Below, piece after piece: positions 16,107 to 24,078 of a stretch of DNA of 64,000 bases. Numbering within the stretch: the first letter of the stretch is position 1; each line of letters begins with the position of its first letter. Both the position numbers and the translations under genes were made by a program. The DNA comes from Streptomyces caniscabiei (GTDB lineage Bacteria; Actinomycetota; Actinomycetes; Streptomycetales; Streptomycetaceae). The DNA lies in contig NZ_JABXWI010000006.1 in assembly GCF_014930365.1 (NCBI RefSeq), positions 62,001 through 126,000 of the forward strand. Reading direction: 5' to 3'. The notes under the pieces were generated by a model. It saw only the letters and a list, made by a program, of their open reading frames with translations. It made no database searches and was not told the DNA's origin.

Positions 16107-16864
16107 GCCAGACCGTCGACCGCGCGCTCAGCATCCTGCCGCTGCTCGCCGAGGGCCCCGCCGACCTCGGCCAGGTCGCCGACCGCCTCGGCGTCCACAA
16201 GTCCACGGCCCTGCGCCTCCTGCGCACCCTGCACGAACACGGCCTGGTCTACCGCCAGTCCGACCAGCGTTACCGCCTCGGCGCCCGCCTCTTCGCCCTC
16301 GCCCAGGAGGCCGTGGAGAACCTCGACATCCGCGAGATCGCCCACCCCCACCTGGTCCGCCTCAACGAACAGTGCGGCCACACCGTCCACCTCGCCGTCC
16401 ACGAGGAGAACGAGGTCCACTACATCGACAAGGTGGAGAGCCGCTACCCGGTCCGTATGTACTCCCGCATCGGCAAGCCGGTCGCCATCACGGTCGCCGC
16501 CGTCGCCAAGCTGTGCCTCGCCGACCTCCCCGAAGCCGAGCGCCGCGCCCTCGCGGAGAAGCTCGACTACCCCCTCTACACGTCCCGTTCGACCCCCAAC
16601 GCCGCCGCCTTCCTCAAGGAGCTGGCGCGGGTGCGCGAACAGGGCTGGGCCACCGACCTCGGCGGCCACGAGGAGTCCATCAACTGCGTCGCCGCGCCGA
16701 TCCGGGGCGCCGACGGCCGGGTCGTCGCCGCGATGTCGGTCTCGGCCCCCAACGTCGTCGTCACCGCCGACGAACTCCTCACCCTGCTCCCGCTGGTCCG
16801 CCTTACCGCGGACGCGATCAGCGGCGAGTACTCCGGCAGAACCCCCACGTCAGACCCCGTATGA
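16103..16864 (+). CDS. IclR-family transcriptional regulator
   Basis: A 253-residue regulator. Residues 1-65 form the winged HTH (ALSILPLLAEGPADLGQVAD, then the recognition helix HKSTALRLLRTLHEHGL). Residues ~75-250 are the IclR effector domain (LARVREQGWATDLGGHEESI, INCVAAPIRGADGRVVAAMSVSAP). IclR proteins bind small acids such as KDG, glyoxylate or aromatic acids. The ATGA overlap with the kinase gene shows operon structure, and the RidA gene follows by 16 nt. The likely target is the palindrome at 14731-14749 controlling both arms of the locus. Effector unknown; KDG or glucosaminate would fit. Confidence 0.9.
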   Translation: MSQTVDRALSILPLLAEGPADLGQVADRLGVHKSTALRLLRTLHEHGLVYRQSDQRYRLGARLFALAQEAVENLDIREIAHPHLVRLNEQCGHTVHLAVHEENEVHYIDKVESRYPVRMYSRIGKPVAITVAAVAKLCLADLPEAERRALAEKLDYPLYTSRSTPNAAAFLKELARVREQGWATDLGGHEESINCVAAPIRGADGRVVAAMSVSAPNVVVTADELLTLLPLVRLTADAISGEYSGRTPTSDPV

Positions 16865-16880
16865 CGGACAAGGACCCCCG

Positions 16881-17291
16881 ATGACCGACAAGATCGCCCT
16901 CACCCCGAAGACCCACACCGCACCCCCCGCGAAGTTCTCCCACGGCGTCCGGAAGGGCAACATCCTCCAGGTCGCCGGCCAGGTCGGCTTCCTCCCCGCC
17001 GTCGAGGGCGAGCCCCCCACCCCCGCCGGCCCGGACCTGCGCGCACAAACCCTCCAGACCCTCGCCAACGTCCGGGCGATCCTGGAAGAGGGCGGCGCGA
17101 CCTGGGACGACGTGATGATGATCCGCGTCTACCTCACCGACGTGGACCACTTCGCCGAGATGAACGCGATCTACAACGAGTACTTCGAGAAGCACCTCAC
17201 GACAGCCCCCGCGGCCCGCACGACGGTCTACGTCGGCCTCCCGCCGGGCCTGCTGATCGAGATCGACGCACTGGCGGTACTGGACAACTGA
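16881..17291 (+). CDS. RidA/YjgF-family enamine/imine deaminase
   Basis: A 136-residue member of the Rid superfamily. The C-terminal signature ARTTVYVGLPPGLLIEIDALA holds the conserved Arg that binds the substrate carboxylate. RidA proteins hydrolyse reactive enamine/imine intermediates released by PLP amino acid dehydratases, speeding ammonia loss and protecting other PLP enzymes. A place beside a PLP deaminase therefore makes metabolic sense. Last gene of the plus-strand operon. CGGACAAGGACCCCCG precedes the ATG, with AAGGA as the likely ribosome site. The N-terminus (TPKTHTAPPAKFSHGVRKGN) differs from archetypal RidA, so it may belong to another Rid subgroup. Confidence 0.9.
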   Translation: MTDKIALTPKTHTAPPAKFSHGVRKGNILQVAGQVGFLPAVEGEPPTPAGPDLRAQTLQTLANVRAILEEGGATWDDVMMIRVYLTDVDHFAEMNAIYNEYFEKHLTTAPAARTTVYVGLPPGLLIEIDALAVLDN

Positions 17292-17325
17292 GGCCCCCGC
17301 GCCCAAAGGGGGCCGCAGGCCCTCT

Positions 17326-17353
17326 AGGGGCGCGGGGAACTGCGCGAGCAACC
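17326..17353 (+). repeat. Dispersed GC-rich repeat
   Basis: AGGGGCGCGGGGAACTGCGC then GAGCAACC, 34 nt after the RidA stop codon and before the next plus-strand gene. The position suits a transcription terminator for the kinase-IclR-RidA operon. Confidence 0.9.
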
Positions 17354-17452
17354 ACGCCCCACCAGCACCCGGCGACGCTCCAGCACCACCCCCACCATTC
17401 CCGGTCCCGGCGGCGCCGAGGTGCCGGCCTCCCGCCTGCCTGGCCGAACGCC

Positions 17453-18217
17453 GTGAAATCCAGATACGGACATATGCCTGGACCGACTGTCCCCGACACA
17501 GGGTCGTCGACCATACTGCCCGCTGTGGAGCAGCGCATCGGTTCGAACAACCAGCCCCTGGCCGCCGCAGCGGTCGACCCGTCGCACATCCCCGGACTCA
17601 CGGCCCCGGTGTCCGTGAAGAAGGAGAAGCAGGAGGAGCCGGAGGACATTAAGCCGACGGAGTCCGCCGAACCGGCGGAGACCGAGGAGCCGGACGAGGC
17701 TGCCCTGACCCGGGACGAGCCGTCCATCGCCGAGAAGCCCTCGGCCAGGGCAGCAGCCGGATCCGAAGCCAAGGCCAAAGCCGCGGCGGAAGCCGAGTCC
17801 GAGGCCGGAGCCGAGGCCGAAGCTGAAGAAGCCGACGGCGAAGAAGGCGAAGAAGGCGAAGAAGCCGGAGGCGCGGCCGAGGACACCACGGACGGCCCCG
17901 TCTTCGAGGCCTCCGACCGCCGCGCGAAGATCATCGCGGACAGCAGCGGCGTACGGCTGCGCCTGGACGACCAGGAGTGCGAGTTCACCTGGGACGAGAT
18001 CGGCGCGATCGAGACGGAGTCCCCCCTCTTCGGCAAGCGTTTCACCATCACGGTCCACACCCCCGACCGCCGTTGGTACTTCCTGGAGATCGAGGCCAAG
18101 GCCAAGTCGGAGCACGCGGCCTGGGAGAAGCAGATCGACGAGGTGCTGGACGCGTACTTCGACGACGGTTCCGATGACGCCGCCGCGGAGGAAGAGCCCG
18201 AGGACACCGCCCCGTAA
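17453..18217 (+). CDS. Acidic Ala/Glu-rich protein with C-terminal PH-like domain
   Basis: 254 residues from a GTG start; an in-frame ATG at 17474 or GTG at 17524 could also serve, as no strong ribosome site is seen. Residues ~50-145 are very acidic and Ala-rich (EAESEAGAEAEAEEADGEEG), likely disordered. Residues ~150-235 form a compact domain: RRAKIIADSSGVRLRLDD, FTWDEIGAIETE, FTITVHTPDRRWYFLEIEAK and a C-terminal helix. The beta-strand pattern followed by a helix resembles bacterial PH-like domains. The gene at 24079 has the same layout (disordered N-terminus, similar C-terminal domain), so the two are probably distant paralogues. Function unknown; no TM segment. Confidence 0.65.
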   Translation: MKSRYGHMPGPTVPDTGSSTILPAVEQRIGSNNQPLAAAAVDPSHIPGLTAPVSVKKEKQEEPEDIKPTESAEPAETEEPDEAALTRDEPSIAEKPSARAAAGSEAKAKAAAEAESEAGAEAEAEEADGEEGEEGEEAGGAAEDTTDGPVFEASDRRAKIIADSSGVRLRLDDQECEFTWDEIGAIETESPLFGKRFTITVHTPDRRWYFLEIEAKAKSEHAAWEKQIDEVLDAYFDDGSDDAAAEEEPEDTAP

Positions 18218-18244
18218 GAGGCGCGGGGAACTGCGCGACCAGCC
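18218..18244 (+). repeat. Dispersed GC-rich repeat
   Basis: GAGGCGCGGGGAACTGCGCG then ACCAGCC. It begins immediately after the TAA stop of the PH-like gene, between convergent genes. A partial inverted copy (GCAGTTCCCC) follows about 12 nt later. Confidence 0.9.
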
Positions 18245-18303
18245 ACGACGGTCCCGCAGTTCCCCACCCACGGACTCACGTACTCATACGACGAACCCCA
18301 CGG

Positions 18304-19677
18304 CTAGCAATACTGCGCTTCCTTGCCGATCGACCGGTACATACAGTCCGAGTTCTCCAGCAACTGCAGCACCGCGTCGCGGTTCCGCGCGGTCTCCCGG
18401 GCGATGACCTCGTCGGGCGGGTAGAAGCCGCCGCCCCCGGCCGACCCCGGATACATCTCGAACGTGTACCCGAAGATCTTCTGGTTGCCCCACAGCCAGT
18501 CGTCGATCGACCCGTCCGTGATGTAGAGGTCGCTGGACTGCTCGGGCGTGTACCCGTTGCTCGCGGCCATCTTCCCGCCGACCGTCGCGAACGCGTTGCG
18601 GTCGTCCGCCGTCATCCCGGTCGTGGTGTCGGCGGTCGTGTACCCGAAGGGCCACAGCACCAGCTCGCTGTAGGTGTGGAAGTCGATCGCCGTCTTGATC
18701 TGCTGGACGCCGCCGACGACCCGGCTGCGCACGAAGTTCGCGACGACCTTCACCTCGGGCGCCGACTCGGCGGCCGTACCCCGGTAGGTCTCCGAGGACG
18801 TCGACCCGGACGAGCCGCCGCAGCAGCCCCAGCGGTAGTTCCAGTTGCGGTTGAGGTCGGTACCGACGTACGACGAACCGGAGTTGGGCTGGCGGTTCTT
18901 GCGCCATGAGCGGTACGAGCCGGTCGCGACGTCGTACTCGCCGCCGTCCGGGTTGATGTCCGGGACGATCCAGATCTCGCGGTTGTTCACCATGTTGGTG
19001 ACGCGGGAGTCGGTCCCGTAGTCGGAGGTCAGCTCGTTGAGCAGATAGAGCGCCATCTCGACCGTGAGGTGCTCACGGGCGTGCTGGTGGTGGGTGAACA
19101 GCACCTCGGGCTCGGCCTCGTCCGTGCCGACGTTGTCGCTGATCTTGATGGCGACGATGTTCCGGCCCTGGTACGTGGTGCCGATGACCCGCTGACTGGC
19201 GATCGAACTGTTGGCGGCGACAACGGAGTTGATCTCGTTCGTCATCTCCGCGTAGTTGTGGTAGCGGGAGTCGGCGGACGGGAAGTCGAAGAGCCGTACG
19301 TCGTCCTCGCCGTTCGACCGGTCCGGGGCGGCGCCGAGCGGGGTGATCTCGTACCCCTGCTGCTTCAGCTTCTTGATCTGGTCCGCGCGGCCGGAGACGA
19401 ACACCGAGTGGTCGTCGGCGTCGTCCACGGTCACGCCGGACCGCTGGAGCGCCGTGCGGGACTTGCTGTCCGAGTGCATGTGGACCTCGTACTGACGGAT
19501 GTCGTCGGCCGAGGCCTTCGGCCGCTCGGCGCTGGTCGCCGTCGCGTCCGTGGTGGTCGCGGCGACCGGGGCGGCGAGGGCCAGCGCCAGCAGGGTGGCG
19601 AGGGCGGCGGTGCGGCGGCCGGATCTGCTGCCGGTGCCGTCGGGGGTCGCCGCCCTGCCGCGTATGCGGAGTCGCAT
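18304..19677 (-). CDS. Secreted zinc carboxypeptidase (M14 family)
   Basis: A 457-residue preproenzyme that should cleave C-terminal residues from peptides outside the cell. The signal peptide has a twin Arg followed by a hydrophobic core (GRRTAALATLLALALAAPVA); a ~100-residue propeptide precedes the catalytic domain. Zinc ligands H199 and E202 are in HHQHAREH, the third ligand is His in AIDFHTYSEL, substrate-binding Asn-Arg is in DLNRNW, and the catalytic Glu is in YTFEMYP. CC in RWGCCGG and a C-terminal C...C pair may form disulfides. ATG at 19677 has AAGGAG 5-6 nt upstream, excluding a longer open frame. Resembles carboxypeptidase T/SG of actinomycetes. Monocistronic. Confidence 0.9.
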   Translation of the reverse strand: MRLRIRGRAATPDGTGSRSGRRTAALATLLALALAAPVAATTTDATATSAERPKASADDIRQYEVHMHSDSKSRTALQRSGVTVDDADDHSVFVSGRADQIKKLKQQGYEITPLGAAPDRSNGEDDVRLFDFPSADSRYHNYAEMTNEINSVVAANSSIASQRVIGTTYQGRNIVAIKISDNVGTDEAEPEVLFTHHQHAREHLTVEMALYLLNELTSDYGTDSRVTNMVNNREIWIVPDINPDGGEYDVATGSYRSWRKNRQPNSGSSYVGTDLNRNWNYRWGCCGGSSGSTSSETYRGTAAESAPEVKVVANFVRSRVVGGVQQIKTAIDFHTYSELVLWPFGYTTADTTTGMTADDRNAFATVGGKMAASNGYTPEQSSDLYITDGSIDDWLWGNQKIFGYTFEMYPGSAGGGGFYPPDEVIARETARNRDAVLQLLENSDCMYRSIGKEAQYC

Positions 19678-20064
19678 CAAGTCTCCTTGTTTCTCCAGGA
19701 ATTCCGGGGTCTCCGGAAGTGGGGAGTGGAGCTGGGGGGTGGATCCTTGCGACGTGCCTCGGGCCTGGCCGGTGACCGCGGGGTGCCCGGCCGGCCCTGG
19801 TGCGGGTGTGGCGCTCATGGTGCGGCTCTGGCATGACCAGGTCAAGAGTGGGTGGGGGCGTGGAGGCGGCCCGGGCGGCCGGAACAGAGTGGAACAGGCC
19901 GGGGGTTCATGGCGCGCGTAAGCCCCTACACAACCGCGTACTCGCCCATCGGCCGCGTAGGCGCCCAATTACGGACGTACCCGGGCGGGAAACAGGTATA
20001 TGCACGGCCGGAAACGGGTAGTCCTCCCCGTGTGCCGCGTACGCGTGGCGGCAACCCTGGAAGC

Positions 20065-20529
20065 ATGCTGCAACTCTCCGGGGGTCTCCTTCCGGATTCC
20101 GGCCCCCATTTCGCCTCGTACCCCCAACCGCCCATGGGTGCGGGTCACTTGAGCGTCGAGTACGACCCCCGTCCCACCGCCGCCGCACAGGCCCGCGCGC
20201 AGGTGCGCAGGCAGCTGGAGGGATGGGGTCTGCTCGACCAGACCGACACGGCGGAGCTGCTGGTGAGCGAGCTGGTCACCAACGCGCTGGTGCACGCGGA
20301 GAGCCGACTGAAGCTGACCCTGTCGGCCGCCCACGGTGTGCTGCGCTGCGAGGTGTCGGACACGGACGGCCGCCCGCCCCGGGTGCGCCGGGTGACGGAG
20401 ATATCGGAGAGCGGCAGGGGAATGTTCCTGGTGGACGCGCTGGCCGGGCGCTGGGGCTGCCACCAGGACGGGTCGGGCAAGACCGTGTGGTTCGAGCTGG
20501 GGACGTGCGGGGCGGACGTCTGCGTGTAG
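20065..20529 (+). CDS. RsbW-like ATP-binding (HATPase) regulatory protein
   Basis: A 154-residue single-domain GHKL ATPase of the anti-sigma-kinase type abundant in Streptomyces. The N box is ELLVSELVTNALVHA, the G1 box VSDTDGRPP and the G2 box GRGMFLVDALAGRWG; FEL near the end closes the fold. These proteins phosphorylate anti-anti-sigma (STAS) proteins or bind sigma factors. None of those partners is adjacent, so this is an orphan. ATG at 20065 gives typical length; upstream ATGs extend the frame with low-complexity sequence. The ~390-nt region before it (to the carboxypeptidase start) has a short TGACCAGGTCA palindrome near 19834 and no other gene I can support. Confidence 0.8.
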   Translation: MLQLSGGLLPDSGPHFASYPQPPMGAGHLSVEYDPRPTAAAQARAQVRRQLEGWGLLDQTDTAELLVSELVTNALVHAESRLKLTLSAAHGVLRCEVSDTDGRPPRVRRVTEISESGRGMFLVDALAGRWGCHQDGSGKTVWFELGTCGADVCV

Positions 20530-20622
20530 CTCCGCCGGGTTGAGCGGTTCGGCGGGTTCGGCGGCATCGGCCGCCGGGCTCGTCGTTCCGCCCAGGGCGT
20601 CTTTTGTCCGCGGCTGCGTCGT

Positions 20623-20650
20623 GGCTGGTCGCGCAGTTCCCCGCGCCCCT
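20623..20650 (-). repeat. Dispersed GC-rich repeat, reverse orientation
   Basis: GGCTGGTCGCGCAGTTCCCC then GCGCCCCT, between the RsbW-like gene and the Nramp-like gene (both plus). Immediately followed by GACGGGGCGCCCC, which can pair with its end. Confidence 0.9.
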
Positions 20651-20711
20651 GACGGGGCGCCCCGGGCTCGCCCTCTTGTCTGATGCCGCCCCTTGGGGTT
20701 TCTTGACCCTC

Positions 20712-22034
20712 ATGGCGGACACCACGGGAAACCCCACCGACTCACCCGCGACATCCGGCTCCAACCCCCCACCCCGCAAGTCCAGTTGGAAGTACATCGG
20801 CCCCGGCATCGTCGTCGCCGCGACAGGTGTCGGCGCCGGTGACCTGGTCGCGACCCTGATCGCCGGCAGCAACTTCGGCTACACCCTGCTGTGGGCGGCC
20901 GTCATCGGCTGCCTCGTCAAGATCTCCCTCGCCGAGGCGGCCGGACGCTGGCACCTGTCCACCGGCCGCACCCTCTTCGACGGCTGGGCGAGCCTCGGCC
21001 GCTGGACGACGTGGTTCTTCGTCGTCTACGTCGTGATCTGGGGCTTCGTCTACGGCGCCGCCGCGATGTCCTCCAGCGCCCTGCCCCTCCAGGCCCTGTT
21101 CCCCGACGTGATGGACCTCAAGTGGTGGGCCGTGCTGTGCGGCCTGAGCGGACTGGTCTTCGTCTGGTTCAACAAGTACGAGGTCTTCGAGAAGGTCATG
21201 ACGGTCCTGGTGGGCGTCATGTTCGTCGTCACCGTCTACCTGGCGATCCGCGTCACCCCCAACCTCGCGGACGCCTTCGCCGGACTCCTGCCCGTCCTGC
21301 CCGACGAGAAGGACTCGATCCTCAACACCCTCGGCCTGATCGGCGGCGTCGGCGGCACGATCACGCTGGCCGCCTACGGCTACTGGGTCAACGCCAAGGG
21401 CTGGACGGACACCGGCTGGATGAAGGTCATGCGCCTCGACAACCGGGTCGCCTACATCACGACCGGCATCTTCGTGATCTCGATGCTCTTCGTCGGCGCC
21501 GAACTGCTGCACTCCGCCAACATCGCCCTCGCCAAAGGCGACAAGGGCCTCATCCAGCTCGGTGACATCCTGGCCGACGAGTACGGCACGGCCACCGCCA
21601 AGTTCTTCCTGATCGGCTTCTTCGCCACCTCGTACACCTCCCTCATCGGCGTCTGGCACGGCGTGAGCCTGATGTTCGCGGACTTCGTGGCGCGCTTCCG
21701 CCGGAAGGGGGCGGTGTCCGGCGAGGAGGTCGCCTCCGGCCGGCACGAGAAGTCCTGGCCGTTCCGCGCCTACCTGCTCTGGCTGACCTTCCCGCCCATC
21801 GTCCTGCTCTTCCAGGGCCAGCCGTTCCGTCTGATCATCCTCTACGGCGTCCTCGGCGCGGCCTTCCTGCCGTTCCTGGCCGCCACCCTCCTCTGGCTCC
21901 TCAACTCCTCCCGCACACCCCGGGAATGGCGCAACGGCATCGTCAGCAACGGCATGCTGGCCGTCGCGGGCCTGCTCTTCCTGGTGCTGGCCGTGAAGCA
22001 GATCTGGGACCAGCCGTGGGCGGACTTCTTCTGA
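20712..22034 (+). CDS. Nramp-superfamily transporter, divergent clade lacking canonical metal motif
   Basis: A 440-residue membrane protein with about 11 TM segments. The start of TM1 is IGPGIVVAATGVGAGDLVAT; canonical Nramp proteins have DPGN where this has GAGD. The TM6 region (GGVGGTITLAAYGYW) also lacks the metal-binding Met of the classic MPHN motif. The APC-type inverted-repeat topology and the FGYTLLW segment still place it in Nramp-like COG1914. Transport of Mn/Fe cannot be assumed; Mg or another substrate is possible. ATG at 20712 precedes a short hydrophilic N-terminus (TGNPTDSPATSGSNPPPRKS). It is monocistronic and converges with the membrane protein gene ending 10 nt downstream. 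Confidence 0.85.
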   Translation: MADTTGNPTDSPATSGSNPPPRKSSWKYIGPGIVVAATGVGAGDLVATLIAGSNFGYTLLWAAVIGCLVKISLAEAAGRWHLSTGRTLFDGWASLGRWTTWFFVVYVVIWGFVYGAAAMSSSALPLQALFPDVMDLKWWAVLCGLSGLVFVWFNKYEVFEKVMTVLVGVMFVVTVYLAIRVTPNLADAFAGLLPVLPDEKDSILNTLGLIGGVGGTITLAAYGYWVNAKGWTDTGWMKVMRLDNRVAYITTGIFVISMLFVGAELLHSANIALAKGDKGLIQLGDILADEYGTATAKFFLIGFFATSYTSLIGVWHGVSLMFADFVARFRRKGAVSGEEVASGRHEKSWPFRAYLLWLTFPPIVLLFQGQPFRLIILYGVLGAAFLPFLAATLLWLLNSSRTPREWRNGIVSNGMLAVAGLLFLVLAVKQIWDQPWADFF

Positions 22035-22044
22035 CGCCGGGCCG

Positions 22045-23361
22045 TCAGCCGAGCGACTTCCACCGCTCGCTGGTGGCGATCTCCCTCAGCTGAGCCATGG
22101 TGAGGGCGGGGGCCTCGCGGGTCGCGGCGGTGTGCTGGGCGCCGGAGTTGAAGGCGCTGATCACGACCCGCAGCCCGTCGGTGCGGAGCGTGTCCACGGT
22201 CCACATCACGACCCCCGCGCCGCCCTTCTCGCCGGGCTCCTGCCGGGTGGCGACCTTCGTGCCGTCGGACAGGGTCTCGGCGTCGGCGCCGAACAGCGTG
22301 TCCGCGACGTCCGCCATGCCCGGCTGCACATTGATCTGCACCAGGCTCCGCCCCTTGCCGTCGTCGAGGACGACGTACGCGAAGTCCGACACCTGGCTGT
22401 CCTCGCCGACGACGTCGGCGTCCTCGGGCAGGAGGCCGATGAGGGTCTTGCGAATGGCCTCGCCCTCGACGACCGGGGCGTCGACGGACCCGCCCCCGGG
22501 GGGAACCGTCGACGACTCCTGCTTCTCCCCCTGGTCCTCCTGGCTGCCACCGTCGGCCGGCTTCTCCGTGATGGCGTCGACGACCGACTGCCAGCCCGGG
22601 TCCCGGACGATCGAGGTCAACGCGGCGAGGGACAGCGGCGGTTCGGCGCGGGTGACGGGCGCGTCCTTCTGCGCCTCGGCGTTCCATTCCATGACGTTGA
22701 CCTCGTAGCCCGCCGGATCGACCAGCTGCGCGTACCAGTACTTGGTGTCCACCCGGCGGTCCGGGTACTCGTAGCCCTGGAAGAGCATGAGCCGCGCACC
22801 GCCCGGCAGGGTGCTCTCCTCGCAGGAGTCGTACGCGACGAACGTCTTGTCGGGGCAGTCGGTCAGCTGCCGGCCCTCCTCGCTGTCGGCCTCGATCCGC
22901 CCGAGCCCGAGCTGCACGGCCGCCCCGCCCTTGCCGTCGTCGTACACGACCTGGGCGTACGGCGGCCCGTCCGCGCTCGTGCCACGGGCGGACTCCCCGC
23001 TGATGCGCCCGTCCGGCAGCAGTTCCTTGAACATGCGGACGAGTTCCGTGCCGGGCACCGCGCCGTCGTCGTCCCTGACGCTCTGTTCGAGGTCCGGCTC
23101 GGTGGACCTCTTCGCCGCCACGGACTGCTTCCCGCCCCCGTCTCCGGCGCCGGGCAGCAGGAGCGCCCCGCCCACCCCGACGAGCGCGATCCCGGCGACC
23201 CCGCCCAGCATCGCCGCCCGGCGGCGGAACAGCAGCCGCCGGCCGCGTACGGCGCCGCCGCCGACCAGCGTGTGGTGATCGGTCGCGAAGGTGCCGCCGA
23301 CCTGGCGCAGGGCGTCGCCGAGGCGGTCCTCGAAGGGGTCTTCGTGCTGTTCCTGGGGCAT
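22045..23361 (-). CDS. Single-pass membrane protein paired with a SigE-type sigma factor
   Basis: 438 residues. A cytosolic N-terminus (MPQEQHEDPFEDRLGDALRQ, then VRGRRLLFRRRA) is followed by one TM helix (MLGGVAGIALVGVGGALLL) and a large extracytoplasmic part containing two related segments: ELVRMFKELLPDGRISGE with YAQVVYDDGKGGAAVQLGLG, and IRKTLIGLLPEDADVVGE with FAYVVLDDGKGRSLVQINV, so the ectodomain is an internal duplication. The N-terminal position next to an ECF-type sigma gene suggests an anti-sigma or sensor role, though no zinc anti-sigma HxxxCxxC motif is visible. 72 nt separate it from the sigma gene. Function inferred from context only. Confidence 0.75.
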   Translation of the reverse strand: MPQEQHEDPFEDRLGDALRQVGGTFATDHHTLVGGGAVRGRRLLFRRRAAMLGGVAGIALVGVGGALLLPGAGDGGGKQSVAAKRSTEPDLEQSVRDDDGAVPGTELVRMFKELLPDGRISGESARGTSADGPPYAQVVYDDGKGGAAVQLGLGRIEADSEEGRQLTDCPDKTFVAYDSCEESTLPGGARLMLFQGYEYPDRRVDTKYWYAQLVDPAGYEVNVMEWNAEAQKDAPVTRAEPPLSLAALTSIVRDPGWQSVVDAITEKPADGGSQEDQGEKQESSTVPPGGGSVDAPVVEGEAIRKTLIGLLPEDADVVGEDSQVSDFAYVVLDDGKGRSLVQINVQPGMADVADTLFGADAETLSDGTKVATRQEPGEKGGAGVVMWTVDTLRTDGLRVVISAFNSGAQHTAATREAPALTMAQLREIATSERWKSLG

Positions 23362-23433
23362 GGCGAACCGCCGTTCTGCGAGTGGGTGGGGTGGGCTGGT
23401 GTCGGTGCACGCGGGGTGCGCGGTGCGGGGCGC

Positions 23434-23943
23434 TCAGGGTGTGGCGTACTCGCCGATGGTGTCGCCGAGCAGGACGCGCAGTCGGGCGAGGGCGCGGACG
23501 CACCGGGTGCGGACCGCCGCCGAGCTGGCGTTCATCGCCGCGGCGGTCTCCTCGACGGAGCGGTCCTCCCAGTAGCGCAGGACGACCACGGCCCGGTCCT
23601 TGGGCGGCAGTTGGGCCAGCGCCTCGACGAGGGTGAGCCGCAGGGACGCGTCGGTGCCGGGCGCGGCGGGCCCGTCCGGGATGACGTCGGTGGCCCGCTC
23701 CCGGCTGCTGCGCCGCCGCTGGTGGGCGAGGAACGTCCTGGTCAGCACGGTCTGCGCATAGCCGACCGGGTTGTCGGCCCGCCGCACCCGCCCCCACTTC
23801 ACGTACAACCGGCCGAGCGTCTCCTGCACGAGGTCCTCGGCGAGATGGGTGTCGCCACCGGTGAGCAGACATGCGGACCGGTACAGATGACCCGCGCGGG
23901 CCGCCGCGAACTCCTGATATCCGTCCGCGCGGACTGATCTCAT
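23434..23943 (-). CDS. ECF RNA polymerase sigma factor, SigE-family (Streptomyces type)
   Basis: 169 residues with sigma region 2 (LYRSACLLTGGDTHLAEDLVQETLGRLYVKWGRV read in parts) and region 4 (LPPKDRAVVVLRYWEDRSVE, then HTH SSAAVRTRCVRALARLR). No SnoaL-like extension. This small subgroup (often labelled SigE family) is multi-copy in Streptomyces. ATG at 23943 has GGGGGA 8 nt upstream; earlier starts do not. It is the first gene of a two-gene operon with the TM partner. The -35/-10 elements it recognises are not identifiable here. Confidence 0.9.
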   Translation of the reverse strand: MRSVRADGYQEFAAARAGHLYRSACLLTGGDTHLAEDLVQETLGRLYVKWGRVRRADNPVGYAQTVLTRTFLAHQRRRSSRERATDVIPDGPAAPGTDASLRLTLVEALAQLPPKDRAVVVLRYWEDRSVEETAAAMNASSAAVRTRCVRALARLRVLLGDTIGEYATP

Positions 23944-24078
23944 CTGTGGCTCCCCCTGAACGGACTCGCGTTGTCGCCTCTCACTCCCTTGATGCGGTGG
24001 CACCCGGGGAATGTTTCACGCGAGGGTGAGAGATACGGTGCGGTACGAGTCACACCGACGGGGCAGAGGACACACACC

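Noticed and set aside
19834..19844. TGACCAGGTCA palindrome as operator for the RsbW-like gene
   Set aside because: Short, over 220 nt from the gene start and 157 nt from the carboxypeptidase start; too little support for a separate feature.
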